Below, piece by piece: positions 14,160-16,201 of a stretch of 16,201 bases of DNA. How positions within the stretch are numbered: position 1 is the first letter of the stretch; every line of letters begins with the position of its first letter. Origin of the DNA: Nitrospira sp. UBA6909 (GTDB lineage: Bacteria; Nitrospirota; Nitrospiria; Nitrospirales; Nitrospiraceae); the NCBI GenBank assembly GCA_002451055.1, contig DKBD01000017.1, forward strand, positions 20,151 through 36,351, given 5' to 3'. The notes beneath the pieces were generated by a model that saw only the letters and a program-made list of their open reading frames with translations, ran no database searches and had not been told where the DNA came from. Position numbers and translations under genes: made by a program.

Positions 14160-16157
14160 TCACGTCTCGCGTTTTTCCGGCAGCCAAACGTTGACGATGG
14201 CGCCGCTTCCCGGCGGGCTGCTGATAGTCAACTGGCCGTGGTGCCGTTCCACAATGTCATGTGTGATGGTCAGGCCGAGGCCCACGCCCTTCGCCTTCCC
14301 GTTTGTGAAGAAGGGCTCGTAGATACGGTTCAGGTTTTCCTGAGAGATGCCTTTCCCCGTGTCGGAAAATGTCAGGAGAACGCCTGGGCCTTGTCTTGCT
14401 TCGCGCCGCAGCGCAATCGTGAGTTCCCCGCCAGTCGGCATAGCGTCGACCGCATTCATGGCGATATTGAGGCACACTTGCTGGAGATGGGCGCGTGACG
14501 CCTCGACTGTCGGGAGATCCGGAGCGATGGTCTTCTTCGCGAAGACCCGCTGTTTGGTTAAATTCGGGCGCAATAAGGTCAAGGTGTCCTCGATGAGCGA
14601 AGGGAGGTCGCAGGGTTGGAGATCGAAGGGCCGGGGACGCAGCTGGTCAAGGTGGGATTCCAGCAAGTCATCGATCCGTGACGCTTCGCGGGAAATCAGC
14701 CTGCACCGGTCTCGCGCCGTCTGGGGTAGCGTCCCTTGTTCCGCCAAATGCGTGGCAAGGCTTCCGAGGCCGATCAACGGATTGCGAATTTCGTGCAGGA
14801 TGCCTCCTGTCAACTGCCCGGCCAACTTTATCTGCTCGGCGTGTCGGAGCGCCTCCAGCATCTGCTCTCGCTCGCTCAGGTCCGTGAGAATCGCCACATA
14901 GTATTGTGTCGTGCCGTCATGATCCTTCACCGGACTGACGCTTTCCCAGACAAGAAATTCCGACCCGTCCTTGCGCCGGTTGATAAAGCGGTCAACGAAC
15001 GACTGCCCATCACGAATAGCGCCCCAGAGTCGATCGTAGAATTCCGACCCCTGCTTGCCGGATTTGAGAAGAGCCGGCCGTTTTCCTAAGACCTCTTCGC
15101 GCGTCCACCCGCTCATGCGTTCGAGAGCAGGGTTCCATTCAAGGATACGGCCATCGGTGTCGGTAAGCATGATACCGTCCTGCGCAAACATGAATAGGCG
15201 ATGGTAAAAATCCCTCTGAGTGTCCGCGCGCCTTCGGCGCTCCAGGACCGTCGCAATGGTGTTCGCGACAGTGCAAAGAAACTCCTGCTCCTTTTCCGTA
15301 AAATCTCGTACATGTTTCGAATGGGCCGTCATGACCCCGTAGACACGGTCTTCGACGAGCATCGGGACGGACATTCCGGCAATGCCGCCATGTTCGGCTA
15401 GGAGTTTCGAAGGCGTGAAGCGCGTTTCAATCCGCAAGTCTCGTACGACCACGGGCATTCGTTCGCGAATGGCGAAGCCGGCTTGAGAATGTGTGCCCCC
15501 TTCGATCGTCAACTTGCCGATCAATTCTTCTTCGAAGCCGATGCCTGCGACCACGGCAAGATGATCGTTATCGTCTCGCGCGATGAGAATCTTGCACAGT
15601 TCAACCTCCAGGGCCCGGGCCGTGTGTCGGATCGCTTCGTTCATCAATTCCTGAGCCGGCGCATCGCTGACGGCTAATGTGCCGATGCGGGCGAGCACGG
15701 ACTGGAACCTGGCGACCTGGGAGGCTTCCTGTGCGAGCAGCATGCGTTCGGTGGAATCTTGTAGAACCAGCAGAACGCCGGTGGCGCCGTGATAAGGCAC
15801 GACGTTGAAGCGGCATTCATAGATCAGGGGATGCCCGTGCCGATCGGTGAGCCGGTAGGTCTTTATCCGGTGAGATCCAAGCGGTTCGGCATTCCAGGCC
15901 GTAGCATCGGCAAACAGTGTGGCACGGAGTGAGGGCTTCCTGTTTGGGACGCTGAACACTGAGTCATCGGTGCTGTCTACTGATGCGGCTTCGGCCAGTT
16001 CTCCAAACTGGGCATTTTCGAAAATCAAAGTCGCTTGAGATACAAAACAGAGGCCGCCATCGATACAGTCGCTCAGCCAGGTGAGAACCTCCGCAGCGGC
16101 CACTTCAGATTTGGTCGGGACCGCCGGTTTGGAACGGGGGCGTCTGAGGGATGACAT
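14160..16157 (-). CDS. Cytosolic sensor histidine kinase, PAS-GAF-PAS-HisKA-HATPase
   Basis: A 665-residue kinase with no membrane segment, so it senses a cytosolic signal. Counting from ATG 16157: a PAS-like domain about 20-135, a GAF domain about 150-305 (GFAIRERMPVVVRDLRIETRF, SVPMLVEDRVYGVMTAHS), a second PAS with PAC about 318-430 (QDGIMLTDTDGRILEWNPALERMSG cut by family rules, FINRRKDGSEFLVWES), the dimerisation/phosphoacceptor helix with His455 (GGILHEIRNPL), and the ATPase domain with N box (NIAMNAVDAM), DTGKGIS, and GVGLGLTI. The ligand is unknown. The start at ATG 16157 is preferred over TTG 16172, because GGGAAG (16170-16165) lies 7 bases ahead of it. It drives the NtrC-type regulator directly downstream. 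A promoter cannot be assigned in the 44 remaining bases. Confidence 0.93.
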   Translation of the reverse strand: MSSLRRPRSKPAVPTKSEVAAAEVLTWLSDCIDGGLCFVSQATLIFENAQFGELAEAASVDSTDDSVFSVPNRKPSLRATLFADATAWNAEPLGSHRIKTYRLTDRHGHPLIYECRFNVVPYHGATGVLLVLQDSTERMLLAQEASQVARFQSVLARIGTLAVSDAPAQELMNEAIRHTARALEVELCKILIARDDNDHLAVVAGIGFEEELIGKLTIEGGTHSQAGFAIRERMPVVVRDLRIETRFTPSKLLAEHGGIAGMSVPMLVEDRVYGVMTAHSKHVRDFTEKEQEFLCTVANTIATVLERRRRADTQRDFYHRLFMFAQDGIMLTDTDGRILEWNPALERMSGWTREEVLGKRPALLKSGKQGSEFYDRLWGAIRDGQSFVDRFINRRKDGSEFLVWESVSPVKDHDGTTQYYVAILTDLSEREQMLEALRHAEQIKLAGQLTGGILHEIRNPLIGLGSLATHLAEQGTLPQTARDRCRLISREASRIDDLLESHLDQLRPRPFDLQPCDLPSLIEDTLTLLRPNLTKQRVFAKKTIAPDLPTVEASRAHLQQVCLNIAMNAVDAMPTGGELTIALRREARQGPGVLLTFSDTGKGISQENLNRIYEPFFTNGKAKGVGLGLTITHDIVERHHGQLTISSPPGSGAIVNVWLPEKRET

Positions 16158-16201
16158 AGGTAAACTTCCCAATAATGATATTCAAGTGGGTTCCTGAGAC
16201 T

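Noticed and set aside
1..16201. CRISPR array near the CARF gene
   Set aside because: No regularly spaced direct repeats were seen; the only repeats are the palindromic and heptamer elements.

Overview
The window looks like a chromosomal stretch of a Gram-negative, GC-rich bacterium, most likely a Nitrospira-type member of the Nitrospirota. This rests on overall protein character, on LPS-heptose and SurA/lipoprotein genes that imply an outer membrane, on the mfd-PpiC lipoprotein-surA order, and on a long palindromic intergenic element that resembles repeats I associate with Nitrospira genomes. It is inference; no rRNA or other phylogenetic marker is present.

Layout. (1) 1-498 (+): 3' part of engB. 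Its stop codon lies inside a ~164-bp palindromic element (488-651). (2) 683-10237 (-): eight tightly packed genes read right to left: gmhA, a deoxyhypusine-synthase-like gene, a SprT-like zinc protease, dinB, rfaE2, mfd, a PpiC lipoprotein and surA. A near-consensus promoter sits directly before gmhA and a weaker one before rfaE2. A cruciform built from ATGGCNN heptamers separates dinB from rfaE2. (3) 10347-11993 (+): a divergently transcribed CARF-type (Cas02710/TIGR02710-like) gene without any CRISPR locus nearby, followed after 6 bases by a YbgC-type thioesterase. (4) 12124-12537 (+): a protoglobin missing its N-terminal part, followed by a hairpin. (5) 12752-16157 (-): a cytosolic PAS-GAF-PAS histidine kinase and its sigma54-dependent NtrC-type response regulator, with the two frames 1 base apart.

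How it fits together. The long minus-strand cluster joins three themes: ADP-heptose synthesis for lipopolysaccharide (GmhA, RfaE2), DNA damage handling (SprT-like protease, DinB, Mfd) and outer-membrane protein folding (PpiC lipoprotein, SurA). The DHS-like protein in the middle has no assigned job. The plus-strand CARF protein appears to have lost the usual ligand-contact and HEPN catalytic residues, so it is probably not an active CRISPR-linked RNase.

Most worth a second look: the orphan degenerate CARF-HEPN protein, the promoters that abut start codons (candidate leaderless mRNAs), the two structured repeat elements, the truncated globin, and the DHS-like protein without a catalytic lysine.
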